The notes: generated by a model not told the origin, from the sequence alone. Counted from the first letter of the stretch, positions 53,752 through 62,284 are shown. The stretch is 64,000 nt of DNA from VRUE01 sp035260485 (GCA_035260485.1 DATFVC010000055.1:1-64000), one strand, 5' to 3'. Translations and numbers: made by a program.

Positions 53752-54930
53752 ATGGACCTGAGCCTCTCACCGTCCGAGCGCGAGTTCCGCGACGAGGTTC
53801 GAACCTGGCTGGAAGAGAACCACCCGGGACCGGAGCCCGAGGCGGGTCTCGAGGAGGTGATGGCCTTCCGCCGCGAGTGGCAGGGCAAGCTGCACGAGGC
53901 GGGCTGGGCTGGGATCTCCTGGCCGAAGGAGTACGGCGGCCGCGGCGCGACCCTGATCGAGCAGGCGATCTTCGTCGGCGAGGCGGCGCGCCAGGAAGCG
54001 CCGAGCCCCGCCAACGTGCTCGGCCTGGCGATGGGCGGGCCCGTCGTGATCGCCCACGGCACCGACGAGCAGAAGCAGCGCTACCTGGAGCCGATCCTCA
54101 CGTCCGAGGAGATCTGGTGCCAGGGCTTCTCCGAGCCGGAGTCGGGCTCCGACCTCGCCTCGCTGAAGACGAAGGCGGTCAAGGACGGCGACGAATGGGT
54201 CGTCACTGGACAGAAGGTCTGGACGACCTTCGCTCAGTACGCCAAGTGGTGCATGCTGGTCGCCCGCACCGACCCCGACGCCCCCAAGCACAAGGGGCTG
54301 ACCTACTTCCTGATGGACATGGAGCAGCCCGGCGTCGAAGCCAAACCGCTGGTCCAGATCACTGGCGAGGGCGAGTTCAACGAGGTCTTCATGGAGGAAG
54401 CGCGGATCCCCGACGCCAACGTCGTCGGGGGGGTCGGCAACGGCTGGTCGGTGGCGATCACGACGCTGATGAACGAGCGCGCCGGGCTTGCCTTCGGCGC
54501 GATCTCGCAGATCTCCAACAGCCTCAAAAAGCTGACCGAGCTGGCGCAGGAGACGCGTGTCAACGGCGGCAGCGCTGCGGACGACCCGCTGCTGCGCGAC
54601 CGGCTCGCCCAGCTCCATATCGAGGCCGAGACGATGCGGCTGAACGCCTACCGTGGCCTGACCAAGACGATGCAGTCGGGTATCCCCGGCCCGGAGGGGT
54701 CGCTCGGCAAGTGGCAGTGGGCCGACATCAACCAGCGGATTGCCGAGCTGGCGCTCGACATCGAGGGCGCCTACGCGCCGCTCGACCGCGGCGCCGAGCA
54801 CGCCGTCGCCAACGGCGCCTGGCAGTACAGCTTCCTGCGCTCGCGCGCCAACTCGATCGAGGGCGGCACTACCGACATCCTCAAGAACATCATCGCCGAG
54901 CGCGTGCTCGGCCTGCCAAGGCTGCGCTAG
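53752..54930 (+). CDS. Acyl-CoA dehydrogenase (first of a pair)
   Basis: A 392-residue FAD enzyme. The N-terminal helix domain has LSLSPSEREFRDEVRTWLEE, then WPKEYGGRGATLIEQAI, GFSEPESGSDLASLKTKA, VTGQKVWTTFAQYAKW, and the C-terminal ANSIEGGTTDILKNIIAERV. The Glu of SIEGGT matches the position of the catalytic base of ACADs. The next ACAD follows 20 bp later, a pairing seen in FadE-type heteromeric dehydrogenases. The substrate is unknown. Confidence 0.9.
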   Translation: MDLSLSPSEREFRDEVRTWLEENHPGPEPEAGLEEVMAFRREWQGKLHEAGWAGISWPKEYGGRGATLIEQAIFVGEAARQEAPSPANVLGLAMGGPVVIAHGTDEQKQRYLEPILTSEEIWCQGFSEPESGSDLASLKTKAVKDGDEWVVTGQKVWTTFAQYAKWCMLVARTDPDAPKHKGLTYFLMDMEQPGVEAKPLVQITGEGEFNEVFMEEARIPDANVVGGVGNGWSVAITTLMNERAGLAFGAISQISNSLKKLTELAQETRVNGGSAADDPLLRDRLAQLHIEAETMRLNAYRGLTKTMQSGIPGPEGSLGKWQWADINQRIAELALDIEGAYAPLDRGAEHAVANGAWQYSFLRSRANSIEGGTTDILKNIIAERVLGLPRLR

Positions 54931-54950
54931 GGATTTAGGGGCTTTCGCTT

Positions 54951-56075
54951 ATGTACTTCGACCTCACCGACGAGCAGCAGGCGATCAAATCGACCGCCCG
55001 CGATTTCCTCGCCGCCCGCTACAAATCGGAGCGGATCCGCGAGCTGGCCGAGAGCGAGCACGGCTTCGAGCAGTCCGACTGGGAGGAGATGGCCGAGCTT
55101 GGCTGGCCCGGCCTGGCGCTGCCTGAGGAGTGGGGAGGACAGGGCCTAGGCATCGTCGACCTCGCCGTCCTCTTCGAGGAGATGGGCTACGCGCTCGTAC
55201 CTTCGCCGCTGCTCTCGACCACCGTCGCCGGCCTCGCGCTGGCGATCAACGGCACCGACGAGCAGCGCGAGCGCTGGTTGCGGTCCCTGGCGAGCGGTGA
55301 GGCACGCGGCACGGTCGCCCTCTTCGACGCCGGCACCCCCGCCACGATCGGCGGCTTCGAGATGGAGGCCAAGGCCGACGGGGACGGCGTCGTCATCGAC
55401 GGCGCGAAGGTGCTGGTGATGGATGCGGCGACTGCGGACTTCTTCCTCGTCGCCACCTCCGACGGGCGGCGCCACCTGGTCGAGCGCGGCGCCGACGGCG
55501 TCACTGTCTCTGCCGAGAAGTCGATCGACCTCACCCGCCGCCTCTACTCGGTCCGCTTCGACGGTGTCCGTGTCGGCCCCGAGGCGACGTTGAGCGGCGG
55601 GCAGGAGAAATACCTGCCGGTGCTCTGGCGCGCCTGTGTCGCGATCGCCGCCGAGTCGACCGGGCTCGCGCAGCGGACGATGGAGATGGCGGTCGAGTAC
55701 GCCAAAGACCGCCAGCAGTTCGGGCGGCCGATCGGCGCCTACCAGGCGGTCTCGCACCGTTGCGCTCAGATGCTGCTCGAGACCGAGAACTCACGCTCGG
55801 CTGTGTACGGAGCCGCCTGGGCCGCCGATGCGGAGCCCGAGTCGCTGCCGCTGGCGGCCTCGATGGCGAAGGCCTACGCCTCCGACGCCGGCTGGCGTGT
55901 CCCCGATGCCTCGATCCAGGTGCACGGCGGAATCGGCTTCACCTGGGAGCACGACCTCCACTTCTTCCTCAAGCGCGGCAAGGCGAACGCCGCCACCTTC
56001 GGCGACGCTCGCTGGCACCGCGAGCGAGTCGCCGACTTGGTCCTCGCCGAGGCGCCCGCCCCAGCTCCAGCTTGA
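54951..56075 (+). CDS. Acyl-CoA dehydrogenase (second of a pair, divergent)
   Basis: A 374-residue ACAD. FDLTDEQQAIKSTARDFLAA and ALPEEWGGQGLGIVDLAVLF are typical, but the middle domain is divergent and the C-terminal segment reads IQVHGGIGFTWEHDLHFFLK without the usual E-G-T base motif. Such partners often lack the catalytic Glu and form an alpha2beta2 enzyme with the neighbouring ACAD. The stop overlaps the start of the next gene (TTGA). Confidence 0.88.
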   Translation: MYFDLTDEQQAIKSTARDFLAARYKSERIRELAESEHGFEQSDWEEMAELGWPGLALPEEWGGQGLGIVDLAVLFEEMGYALVPSPLLSTTVAGLALAINGTDEQRERWLRSLASGEARGTVALFDAGTPATIGGFEMEAKADGDGVVIDGAKVLVMDAATADFFLVATSDGRRHLVERGADGVTVSAEKSIDLTRRLYSVRFDGVRVGPEATLSGGQEKYLPVLWRACVAIAAESTGLAQRTMEMAVEYAKDRQQFGRPIGAYQAVSHRCAQMLLETENSRSAVYGAAWAADAEPESLPLAASMAKAYASDAGWRVPDASIQVHGGIGFTWEHDLHFFLKRGKANAATFGDARWHRERVADLVLAEAPAPAPA

Positions 56076-57097
56076 GCGCTCTGGACCGCATCTCGGTCGC
56101 TGCGATCGGCGTCACGGTCGCTGACCTCGAGGCCGAAGCGAAACGGGCCGAAGCGGCCGGCGTCGAGTGCGTCTGGGCGCCGGAGCTGTTCCGCTCCTCG
56201 GTCACCCAGGCGGCCTACCTTGCCGGCCGCACCGAGAAGATCGGCATTGCCACCGGGATAGCCTGGGCCTTCACGCGCAGCCCCTTCATCGTCGCGGTCA
56301 GCGCTCTGGACATCGACGAGATGTCGGGCGGGCGCTTCCGGCTCGGCCTCGGCTCCGGCGTCAAACGGCTCAACGAAACCTGGCACAACGCCGAGTACGG
56401 CAAGCCGGCGCCGCACCTGCGCGAGGCGATCGAGGCGACCCGGCTGATCATGCAGCAGGCGGGGAAGGGCGAGCCGATCCGCTACGAAGGCGACTACTAC
56501 GACATCGACATCAGGGGCTGGGTTCGCCCGCACCCGGCGCCGCGCGAGTCGGTGCCGATCTACACCGCCGGCGTGCAGGGCGGCATGTGCCGGATGGCCG
56601 GCGACGTCGCCGACGGGCTGATCGGCCACCCGATCCAGAGCCTGCGCTGGATCGACGAGGTTGTCGTTCCCTCCTTCGAGGAGGGGCTGAAGCGCTCCGG
56701 GCGAGCGCGCGCGGACTTCGACTACCTGCCGACCGTCTGCTGCGCGATCGACGACGACGAGGCGAAGGCGATCGAGATGGCCCGCCGCACGATCTCCTTC
56801 TACGCCACGGTCAAGACCTACATGCCGCTCTGGGAGCTGCATGGCTTCGCCGACAACGCAGTGGCGGCGGGTGATGCCTTCCGCCGCGGCGACCTCGCCG
56901 CCGTCCCCGCCGCGATCAGCGACGAGATGGTCGACGCCTACTGCGCCGCCGGTCCGCTCGACAAGGTCCGCGCCCGGGTCGAGGCGACCGCAGAGCGAGC
57001 CGACGGCCTCTTCCTCACGCCGCCGACCTACTTCATCTCCCCCGAGGAGCTGAGCGAGTACCAGAATCGCCTGATAGATGCCTTCGGCCCCGCCTGA
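56072..57097 (+). CDS. LLM-class flavin-dependent oxidoreductase
   Basis: A 341-residue luciferase-like TIM barrel, from TTG 56072 overlapping the previous stop. Features include GVECVWAPELFRSSVTQAAY, GIATGIAWAFTRSPF, GGRFRLGLGSGVKRLNETWH and VPIYTAGVQGGMCRMAGDVA. It probably uses F420 or FMN; F420-dependent members are common in this phylum, but cofactor choice cannot be read here. It is translationally coupled to the ACAD pair. Confidence 0.88.
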   Translation: MSALDRISVAAIGVTVADLEAEAKRAEAAGVECVWAPELFRSSVTQAAYLAGRTEKIGIATGIAWAFTRSPFIVAVSALDIDEMSGGRFRLGLGSGVKRLNETWHNAEYGKPAPHLREAIEATRLIMQQAGKGEPIRYEGDYYDIDIRGWVRPHPAPRESVPIYTAGVQGGMCRMAGDVADGLIGHPIQSLRWIDEVVVPSFEEGLKRSGRARADFDYLPTVCCAIDDDEAKAIEMARRTISFYATVKTYMPLWELHGFADNAVAAGDAFRRGDLAAVPAAISDEMVDAYCAAGPLDKVRARVEATAERADGLFLTPPTYFISPEELSEYQNRLIDAFGPA

Positions 57098-57102
57098 CTC
57101 AC

Positions 57103-57420
57103 TCAGGCGAGATCGAGAACCAGTTCCAGCCCCTCGTCGACGGCTCGAAGCTCGTCCAGTGTCAGATGCGCGACCTGTTCGCCGATGGCTCGGGCATCGA
57201 CAGCCCCTGTCATCTCACATAGAACGAGGGTGGGCGCGTCCCCGATCGCAACCTCCGGGTGAAAGCTTGTCGGAGGGGCGGACTGGGAGGTGGGGCAGAT
57301 GAGGATCGTCGACAGAGTCAGCAGGTCATCCGCCTGGACCACCACGGCGTATCGCCGCCCCTGCTGAACCCGTCCCTGGCCCTGCGGCAGCGTTATCGCG
57401 CAGACATCACCACGGACCAC
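57103..57420 (-). CDS. MazF/PemK-type toxin
   Basis: A 105-residue SH3-like protein: RGDVCAITLPQGQGRVQQGR, RYAVVVQADDLLTLSTILIC, PTSQSA and TLVLCEMTGAVDARAIGE. This is the RNase pattern of MazF (RG-x-V near the start and the QP-T-like strand). It probably cleaves mRNA. The GTG start overlaps the upstream antitoxin gene by 14 bp. Confidence 0.85.
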   Translation of the reverse strand: MVRGDVCAITLPQGQGRVQQGRRYAVVVQADDLLTLSTILICPTSQSAPPTSFHPEVAIGDAPTLVLCEMTGAVDARAIGEQVAHLTLDELRAVDEGLELVLDLA

Positions 57421-57658
57421 GCAGTGCCTCCATCATCCCCGCGACATCCTCTGCCTCGCTGACCCAGTTCGAATCCTCCATCAACCTTCGAGCCTCGTTG
57501 GCCAGGCCGGATCGCTTACGCTCGCGCTCGGCCGTCTCCGTGATGGCGCGACGCGCTGCCTCGGCCCGGGTTATGCCGCGGCGCCGAGCGAGTTCGTCCA
57601 GTGCCCGCAGCCCATCAAGCCCCAAGCGCAGCGAGAGTGGATTAGGTGCTGAGGCCAC
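57407..57658 (-). CDS. Ribbon-helix-helix antitoxin (partner of MazF-like toxin)
   Basis: An 83-residue protein from GTG (complement of 57656-57658). The N-terminal RHH is PNPLSLRLGLDGLRALDELA, RRRGITRAEAARRAI. A C-terminal toxin-binding tail (NWVSEAEDVAGMMEALRG) follows. It precedes the toxin by the usual order and probably represses the operon. A palindrome at 57667-57687 lies in its promoter region. Confidence 0.82.
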   Translation of the reverse strand: MASAPNPLSLRLGLDGLRALDELARRRGITRAEAARRAITETAERERKRSGLANEARRLMEDSNWVSEAEDVAGMMEALRGPW

Positions 57659-57660
57659 TC

Positions 57661-57690
57661 TATAATTGTAGCGTGTTTCGCACTACATTC
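57661..57690 (-). promoter_or_regulatory. Promoter/operator of the toxin-antitoxin pair
   Basis: On the minus strand, TACAAT and TTATAG lie just upstream of the antitoxin start. TGTAG/CTACA arms (57667-57671 and 57683-57687), with inner GTG/CAC, form an imperfect palindrome that an RHH antitoxin could bind. It also lies upstream of the divergent gene at 57708. Confidence 0.45.
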
Positions 57691-57707
57691 TTGACAGGGC
57701 GAAGAGT

Positions 57708-57977
57708 TTGAGTCCGTCGCGCGAGCTCGAAGTGCTCGACCGCGTCCGCGGGATCCCCGAGGGCTTCGTGCGAACCTACGGCGACGTGTCGCCGGGCTCG
57801 CCGCGCTTCGCCGGGGCGGTGCTTTTCGAGTGCGATGAGCCTGATTTGCCTTGGTGGCGCGTCGTCCGGGCCGACGGATCGCTCGCCAAGGGCGACCGGC
57901 AGCGCCGCCTCCTGATCGCCGAGGGCGTGCCCTTCCGCGGCGACCGCGTCGAGATGGGGGAGGCGAGGGTTCCGTGA
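57708..57977 (+). CDS. Alkyltransferase-like protein (ATL) of the MGMT family
   Basis: An 89-residue protein from a TTG start. LDRVRGIPEGFVRTYGDVSP and LPWWRVVRADGSLAKGDRQR match the DNA-binding domain of O6-alkylguanine-DNA alkyltransferases. The active-site PCHR is PWWR, so the methyl-accepting Cys is Trp. That is the hallmark of ATL proteins, which bind alkylated guanine and hand it to nucleotide excision repair. The next gene overlaps by 4 bp. Confidence 0.8.
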   Translation: MSPSRELEVLDRVRGIPEGFVRTYGDVSPGSPRFAGAVLFECDEPDLPWWRVVRADGSLAKGDRQRRLLIAEGVPFRGDRVEMGEARVP

Positions 57978-58474
57978 TCCTGCGGTCGCTCGAGCCCAGC
58001 GACGTGGCTGAGCTGCGGCGCATCCACGAAACCCCTGAGGTTGCGCAGTGGTGGGACCTGCTCGAAGACGGCTTCCCCCTGACCGACGAGCCGGAGGCGA
58101 CCCGGCTGACGATCGAGGTCGACGGCGCGGTTGCCGGGATGGTGCAGTTCAACGAGGAGGAAGAGCCCAAATACCGCCATGCCTCGATCGACCTGTTCGT
58201 CGACCCCTCGCTGCACGGCCGCGGTGTGGGAACCGAAGCGGTAAGGCGTGTGGTGCGCATGCTGATCGAGGAGCGCGGCCATCATCGGATCACGATCGAC
58301 CCGGCGACCGAGAACGTCGCGGCGCTGCGAGCTTACGAACGGGCCGGCTTCAAACCGGTCGGCGTGATGCGGCAGTCAGAGCGCGACGCTGACGGTACGG
58401 GATGGCACGACAGCCTGCTGATGGAGCTGCTCGCCGAGGATCAACAGTCTCAGCGCCGCAGTCCGTCGATTTAA
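57974..58474 (+). CDS. GNAT-family N-acetyltransferase
   Basis: A 166-residue acetyltransferase. VILRSLEPSDVAELRRIHET, IDLFVDPSLHGRGVGTEAVR (the Q/R-x-x-G-x-G/A acetyl-CoA loop), HHRITIDPATENVAALRAYE and GFKPVGVMRQSERD are typical, and resemble AAC(6')-like or ribosomal-protein acetyltransferases. The GTG start overlaps the ATL stop (GTGA). The substrate is unknown. A resistance role should not be assumed. Confidence 0.88.
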   Translation: MILRSLEPSDVAELRRIHETPEVAQWWDLLEDGFPLTDEPEATRLTIEVDGAVAGMVQFNEEEEPKYRHASIDLFVDPSLHGRGVGTEAVRRVVRMLIEERGHHRITIDPATENVAALRAYERAGFKPVGVMRQSERDADGTGWHDSLLMELLAEDQQSQRRSPSI

Positions 58475-58589
58475 CTTGCCCCACTTTCCGGGGAGATTCC
58501 AGGGTTACTTATTGATTTGAGGATGATCAGTGGGTGACTGACCAATTAGGTTCGTTGGGTCGACGTGGTACACCGAAAAGGAGGATGAG

Positions 58590-59198
58590 ATGCCCAACAA
58601 ATTGGGGAAGATCAAGGCGCCGCCAAAAACGACGGCGCCGGCCGGAGGCGGAGATCCACCCGCTCCAGCCGACACCAGCTTGCCAGACCCGACGAGTGTT
58701 GCGAAATGGATGTTGGCTGGAATGCTGTTGCTCGCGCTCGCTGTTGCACTGATTTGGAATCATTTCGGACATGCTGGCGCCCCATTCATGCCGGCGAAAG
58801 ACGAAACCGCGAACTTCGCACTGTTCGCCGGCTTCTACGCCGCCGCGCAGGTCATAGAGCGCCTGCTCGAGTTGGTGTCCCCGGTACTCCCATTTTGGGA
58901 GATCCCCGACCCAACAACCCCTGGGGGCGCCGCGGCACCGGTTCAGATGGCGACTGCGAAGGCAGCCCAGATCAAGGCCGATAGGGCGGCAGCCGCTCAC
59001 GGTATCGCCGCCGTTCTCGGTGTGGCGGCGAGTTGCGCGTTCGGTTTGTTCTTCCTGCAGGCGGTCGGTTTTCACGCGTCGAACACCATCGACACGTTTG
59101 CAACCGGCATCATCATTGCGGCTGGCACGAAGCCGCTCCACGATCTCATCTCGGGACTGCAGAACAAAAACACGCCAACCACCGGAACCGCGACCTGA
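58590..59198 (+). CDS. Membrane protein of unknown function
   Basis: A 202-residue protein with a clear AAGGAGG (58578-58584) and ATG 58590. The N-terminus is Pro-rich and basic, then come membrane helices (WMLAGMLLLALAVALIW, FALFAGFYAAAQVIERLLEL, GIAAVLGVAASCAFGLFFLQ, and a weaker C-terminal one). Codon use is less GC-biased than its neighbours, and it stands alone on its transcript. No family is recognised. Acquisition by transfer is possible. Confidence 0.7.
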   Translation: MPNKLGKIKAPPKTTAPAGGGDPPAPADTSLPDPTSVAKWMLAGMLLLALAVALIWNHFGHAGAPFMPAKDETANFALFAGFYAAAQVIERLLELVSPVLPFWEIPDPTTPGGAAAPVQMATAKAAQIKADRAAAAHGIAAVLGVAASCAFGLFFLQAVGFHASNTIDTFATGIIIAAGTKPLHDLISGLQNKNTPTTGTAT

Positions 59199-59305
59199 TA
59201 GCAGTCGTACGGGGAGTCTGCTGGCCACGCCTCGGCTCGGGTGCCCTGTTGCTCGGGCGCCCGAGCCGGCTGCGTCGACCCGATGGGCGAGGATGCCGCG
59301 CTGGG

Positions 59306-59509
59306 TCAGTCGTCGCGCGGAGTAATGCGGAAGATCGAGACGACCTCAGCCTGGTGTGCCTCCGGGTGGACGACGTAGGCACTCGGCCCGCCGCCGAACC
59401 AGCCGGACGCTTCGTTGTCACCAACGTAAACGCCGGGATGGTGCTTGCCGTCGCCGTCCTCGACCCAGACCTTATCGCCCTCCTTGAACCCCTGCGGAGC
59501 CTCGTTCAT
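59306..59509 (-). CDS. Small conserved hypothetical protein
   Basis: A 67-residue soluble protein (FKEGDKVWVEDGDGKHHPGV, YVGDNEASGWFGGGPSAYVV) with a small SH3/KOW-like beta-barrel feel at its start. The ATG is the complement of 59507-59509; another ATG lies four codons upstream (59519-59521). Function unknown. It looks real because the protein is compact and well formed. Confidence 0.6.
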   Translation of the reverse strand: MNEAPQGFKEGDKVWVEDGDGKHHPGVYVGDNEASGWFGGGPSAYVVHPEAHQAEVVSIFRITPRDD

Positions 59510-59586
59510 CGCGGCCAGCATAGACGTGCCGGTCGACGGCCGACCCCTGTGGCTGAACGTGGGGCCGCGCCGCCGCGCCGCCCGTC

Positions 59587-60111
59587 CTATGGGCAGACGA
59601 CGATCAAGTGAAAGTCGGCGTCCTCGGGGGCGCCTTTCTCGTCGCGCGTTCGAACTTCGATCGCGCTGGCGTTGGCGGGGGAGGTGTTGGTCTGGGCGAA
59701 GCCGGCTCCGGGAGGAGTCGTGCCGGCGTTGTTGCGGCCGGCGACATCGGCGCAGCCGCTCACGTTGACCGGAAAGGCGACCGTGACGGCGCCGCCGCCC
59801 TCGCTTGCCGAGATCCCTTCGTCGCTGGCGCGGGCGAGTGCCGCGTTGCCGGGGCTCGGCGGGTTGTTGACGACAGCCCAATAGGTGTGCGATGCACGCT
59901 TAGCCGCGGGCACGACGCCGAGCTTGTTGGTGTTGATCTGGAAGCCGGTCAGCGTCTTCTGCTTCAGCTTGCCGCTGCCGATCGTCTGCTTCTTGATCGC
60001 GCCGCCGTTGATGCTCTGGGCGGCGTAGGCGGTGCCTCCCAGCGCAACGATCAGCGCCACCAGCGCAACGACCATCGCCGGCGACGGCCCCTTTCTCCTC
60101 AGCTTGCTCAT
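59587..60111 (-). CDS. Secreted lineage-specific protein
   Basis: A 174-residue exported protein. It starts MSKLRRKGPSPAMVVALVAL then IVALGGTAYAAQSINGGAIK, a signal peptide pattern I associate with families expanded in Solirubrobacterales. A KKQTIGSGKLKQKTLTGFQI region is typical of the same family. The mature part has a beta-rich C-terminus with a Cys pair (VSGCADVAGR, HLIVVCP) that could form a disulfide. Function unknown. Confidence 0.75.
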   Translation of the reverse strand: MSKLRRKGPSPAMVVALVALIVALGGTAYAAQSINGGAIKKQTIGSGKLKQKTLTGFQINTNKLGVVPAAKRASHTYWAVVNNPPSPGNAALARASDEGISASEGGGAVTVAFPVNVSGCADVAGRNNAGTTPPGAGFAQTNTSPANASAIEVRTRDEKGAPEDADFHLIVVCP

Positions 60112-60135
60112 TTGGCTCCCTTCCAGCCCCGATTT

Positions 60136-60190
60136 GAGGACGTGCCGGTTACTTACCCACCGCATAGGTGGTTAATCACCGCACGTCCTC
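60136..60190. repeat. Inverted repeat between the secreted protein and the MBL remnant (hairpin family B)
   Basis: Outer arms GAGGACGTGC/GCACGTCCTC (60136-60145 and 60181-60190) and inner CCACC/GGTGG (60157-60161 and 60167-60171) around loop GCATA. The middle is imperfect. The outer arm shares GGACGTGCCG with the copies at 23233 and 28530. Confidence 0.7.
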
Positions 60191-60199
60191 AGGCGAGGT

Positions 60200-60693
60200 C
60201 TAGCTTGGGAGGGCGGCGACGAAACGCTCGAAGGCTGCGATGTCGGTGACGGCGGGGCCGTGGCCGGGGAGGATCAGCGCGGGATCGAGCTCGGCCAGCT
60301 TGCGTATCGAGCGGCGGTTCTCGGCTGGGTCGTAGGTGAAGAGCTCTGGCGGCTCAGCCAGCATCGGACGACCGGTCGCATAGCTCATGTTGCGGATCAC
60401 GTCGCCGCCGATCGCCACCCGGTCGGACTCGCGGAAGAAGATCACCTCGCCGCGGGCGTGGCCCGGTGCATGGATCACGCGGAAGCCAGCGACCTCGTCG
60501 CCCTCGTTCAGCACGCGCTCGACCTTGTAGGGAGGGCCCTCCCATATGCGCCGGATCAACCGGTTCACCGGATGACCACGGTGTGCCTCCTGGGCCGCCC
60601 GGCGTCGATCAGCACGTCGTCGGCCAAGTAGACGTTGATCGTCGGCGCTGGCAGCTCCTTCAGCCGCCAGACCCCCGGCGCGAGCTGCTTCAT
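60200..60693 (-). pseudogene. Metallo-beta-lactamase-fold hydrolase with the metal-site segment deleted
   Basis: The start (ATG complement of 60691-60693) reads MKQLAPGVWRLKELPAPTIN, VYLADDVLIDAG, then stops after about 42 codons. The continuation in another frame reads HRGHPVNRLIRRIWEGPPYK...APGHARGEVIFFRESDRVAI, GGDVIRNMSY and LILPGHGPAVTD. The part that should hold HxHxDH (about 50 residues) is missing at the junction near 60570-60610. Without it the protein cannot bind metal in the usual way. It ends an operon whose upstream gene stop overlaps this start (ATGA). Confidence 0.7.
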
Positions 60694-60941
60694 CCGTGGC
60701 CGATGCCCATCGTGCCGCGGGGATCGCCGCTGTGCTCGGCGAGGTCCTCCAGCTCGGCGATCTTCCGTTCACCTTCCACCCGTGCCGGGTGGCCGGCCGG
60801 CAGCGGCTCGATCAGGCGGCGGATGCGGTTGCGGACCTGCAGCGCGAAGTGCGGGGTCGAGGCGCCGGCCAGGGCGCGAATGTCCTCGGCGGTGACCTCG
60901 TGCGCGCCGCCGAGCAGCTCCGGGCTCTCCGCCTCGCTCAC
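60690..60941 (-). CDS. Small hypothetical protein in CWB2 operon
   Basis: An 83-residue protein from GTG (complement of 60939-60941): GAHEVTAEDIRALAGASTPH, FALQVRNRIRRLIEPLPAGH, VEGERKIAELEDLAEHS. It is helical and basic-acidic with no TM. Its start overlaps the CWB2 stop (GTGA) and its stop overlaps the MBL remnant start (ATGA), so the three genes are coupled. Function unknown; conservation is inferred from the compact sequence. Confidence 0.7.
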   Translation of the reverse strand: MSEAESPELLGGAHEVTAEDIRALAGASTPHFALQVRNRIRRLIEPLPAGHPARVEGERKIAELEDLAEHSGDPRGTMGIGHG

Positions 60942-62284
60942 TGTTCCCCACCGATCTTGGCCAGCTCGGCCAGCTCGTCGATCTTGGCCTGCTCGTTCAC
61001 GTCGATGGCCTCCTGGTCTCCGATCACCCAAACGTGGTTGTAGAAGGCGCGCGTCGGATCGGTCGTGTAGCCCGGCTTGACGTCGAGCAGGTACCCGCGC
61101 AGCGCAGCCGGCAGGGTATCGGCGCTTTCGGTGAGCAGCAGCGGTCCCCAGGCGCCGGATGCCGAGAGCGGCGCCGCGGCGGCCGCGTCGAGCGGCTCGT
61201 CGGAGCTGGCGACGACGAAGCCGTGGCCGGGGTCGTTGACGTTCCAGCCGAAGCCGCCGTCGCTGTAGCGGGCGAGCGCGACCGCGTTGGAGGCTGGGTC
61301 CTCGCCGGAAACTCGACGCACCCGGTCGGAGAGCTTGCCGATCTGGCGAACCACGTCGGAGGAGATCGCCGAGGACGGTCCGAGCACGTAGACCGGCGTG
61401 TGGGGATGACGTTTCAGCGCCGCCGCGGTCGGCGCCGGCAGCTTGTCCTCATCGGCGAAGAGGATCGGATCGCCTGAGCGTGCGGCCCAGGCGGCGGCGG
61501 GCATCGCGAAGGCGGGCTGCGCCGCCGGCGCGACCACGATGTGCCGCGGCGGCCCGCCGAGCAGTTCGTCACGCAGGGCCGCAATCGTCGCCGCGGCAGC
61601 AGTGCCGCCCCCGCTGCCGACACGCCTCGTCTGCAGGCCCGAGGGGACCGAGGCCGCGCCGATCGCGAACGCCTGAACGCCCTTGGTGGCCTTGCCGCCC
61701 GGCGGATCGAGGGCGGCAAGCGCCTGTGCGGTCGGTTCGGGTACACCGTCGGCTTCGGAGACGAGGACCGGCGCTCCGACCGGAGCCGCCATCAGCACCG
61801 AGGCGGCGATCGCGGAGCGCCAGTCGCCCGCATCGACCAGGGTGACGGCATCCGGTTGCTGGGAAGGCTCGGTCGAGGGGTAGGTGGCGAGGGCGACGCC
61901 GGCCGCATTCGAGGCCGGGTCGGAGCCGCCGACGCGCGTCGTGTTCGCGGTGGCGAAGGCGGGATAGCCAAGCTTTTCCGGCGTTTGGGCAGCTGGCGCT
62001 CCGGCAGAGGCGCCGGGCGCTTCGCTGGCCGGCGCCGGGGTTTCCGTGCCTTCGCTCCCACCGCCCCTGCCGCCGAAGATCGCCGCGACGATGAAGACGA
62101 TGGCGAGCACGAACAGCCCGGCGATCGCCTTGAGCGCCGCGGGTATCGGCTTGCGCTGCCGCTTCGGTGCCTTTGGAGCGGGTGGCTTCTTCGTCGGCGT
62201 CGGCGTTTTCGGCGCTGCGACGGGCGCCTCGCCAGGCTGCGAGGCCGGCAGGTCCGCGTTGATCGGCCGCTCCTTGAGTGCCAC
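60938..62284 (-). CDS. Membrane-anchored protein with cell-wall-binding repeats (CWB2-like)
   Basis: A 448-residue protein. A Pro/Lys-rich cytoplasmic tail of about 45 residues is followed by one TM helix (AIAGLFVLAIVFIVAAIFGG), a low-complexity Pro/Ala linker, then CWB2-type repeats. The repeats include RVGGSDPASNAAGVALATYP, AIAASVLMAAPVGAPVLV, VYVLGPSSAISSDVVRQIG, RRVSGEDPASNAVALARY and HVWVIGDQEAIDVNEQAKID. It would bind anionic wall polymers outside the membrane. The GTG start is the complement of 62282-62284. Confidence 0.82.
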   Translation of the reverse strand: MALKERPINADLPASQPGEAPVAAPKTPTPTKKPPAPKAPKRQRKPIPAALKAIAGLFVLAIVFIVAAIFGGRGGGSEGTETPAPASEAPGASAGAPAAQTPEKLGYPAFATANTTRVGGSDPASNAAGVALATYPSTEPSQQPDAVTLVDAGDWRSAIAASVLMAAPVGAPVLVSEADGVPEPTAQALAALDPPGGKATKGVQAFAIGAASVPSGLQTRRVGSGGGTAAAATIAALRDELLGGPPRHIVVAPAAQPAFAMPAAAWAARSGDPILFADEDKLPAPTAAALKRHPHTPVYVLGPSSAISSDVVRQIGKLSDRVRRVSGEDPASNAVALARYSDGGFGWNVNDPGHGFVVASSDEPLDAAAAAPLSASGAWGPLLLTESADTLPAALRGYLLDVKPGYTTDPTRAFYNHVWVIGDQEAIDVNEQAKIDELAELAKIGGEQ

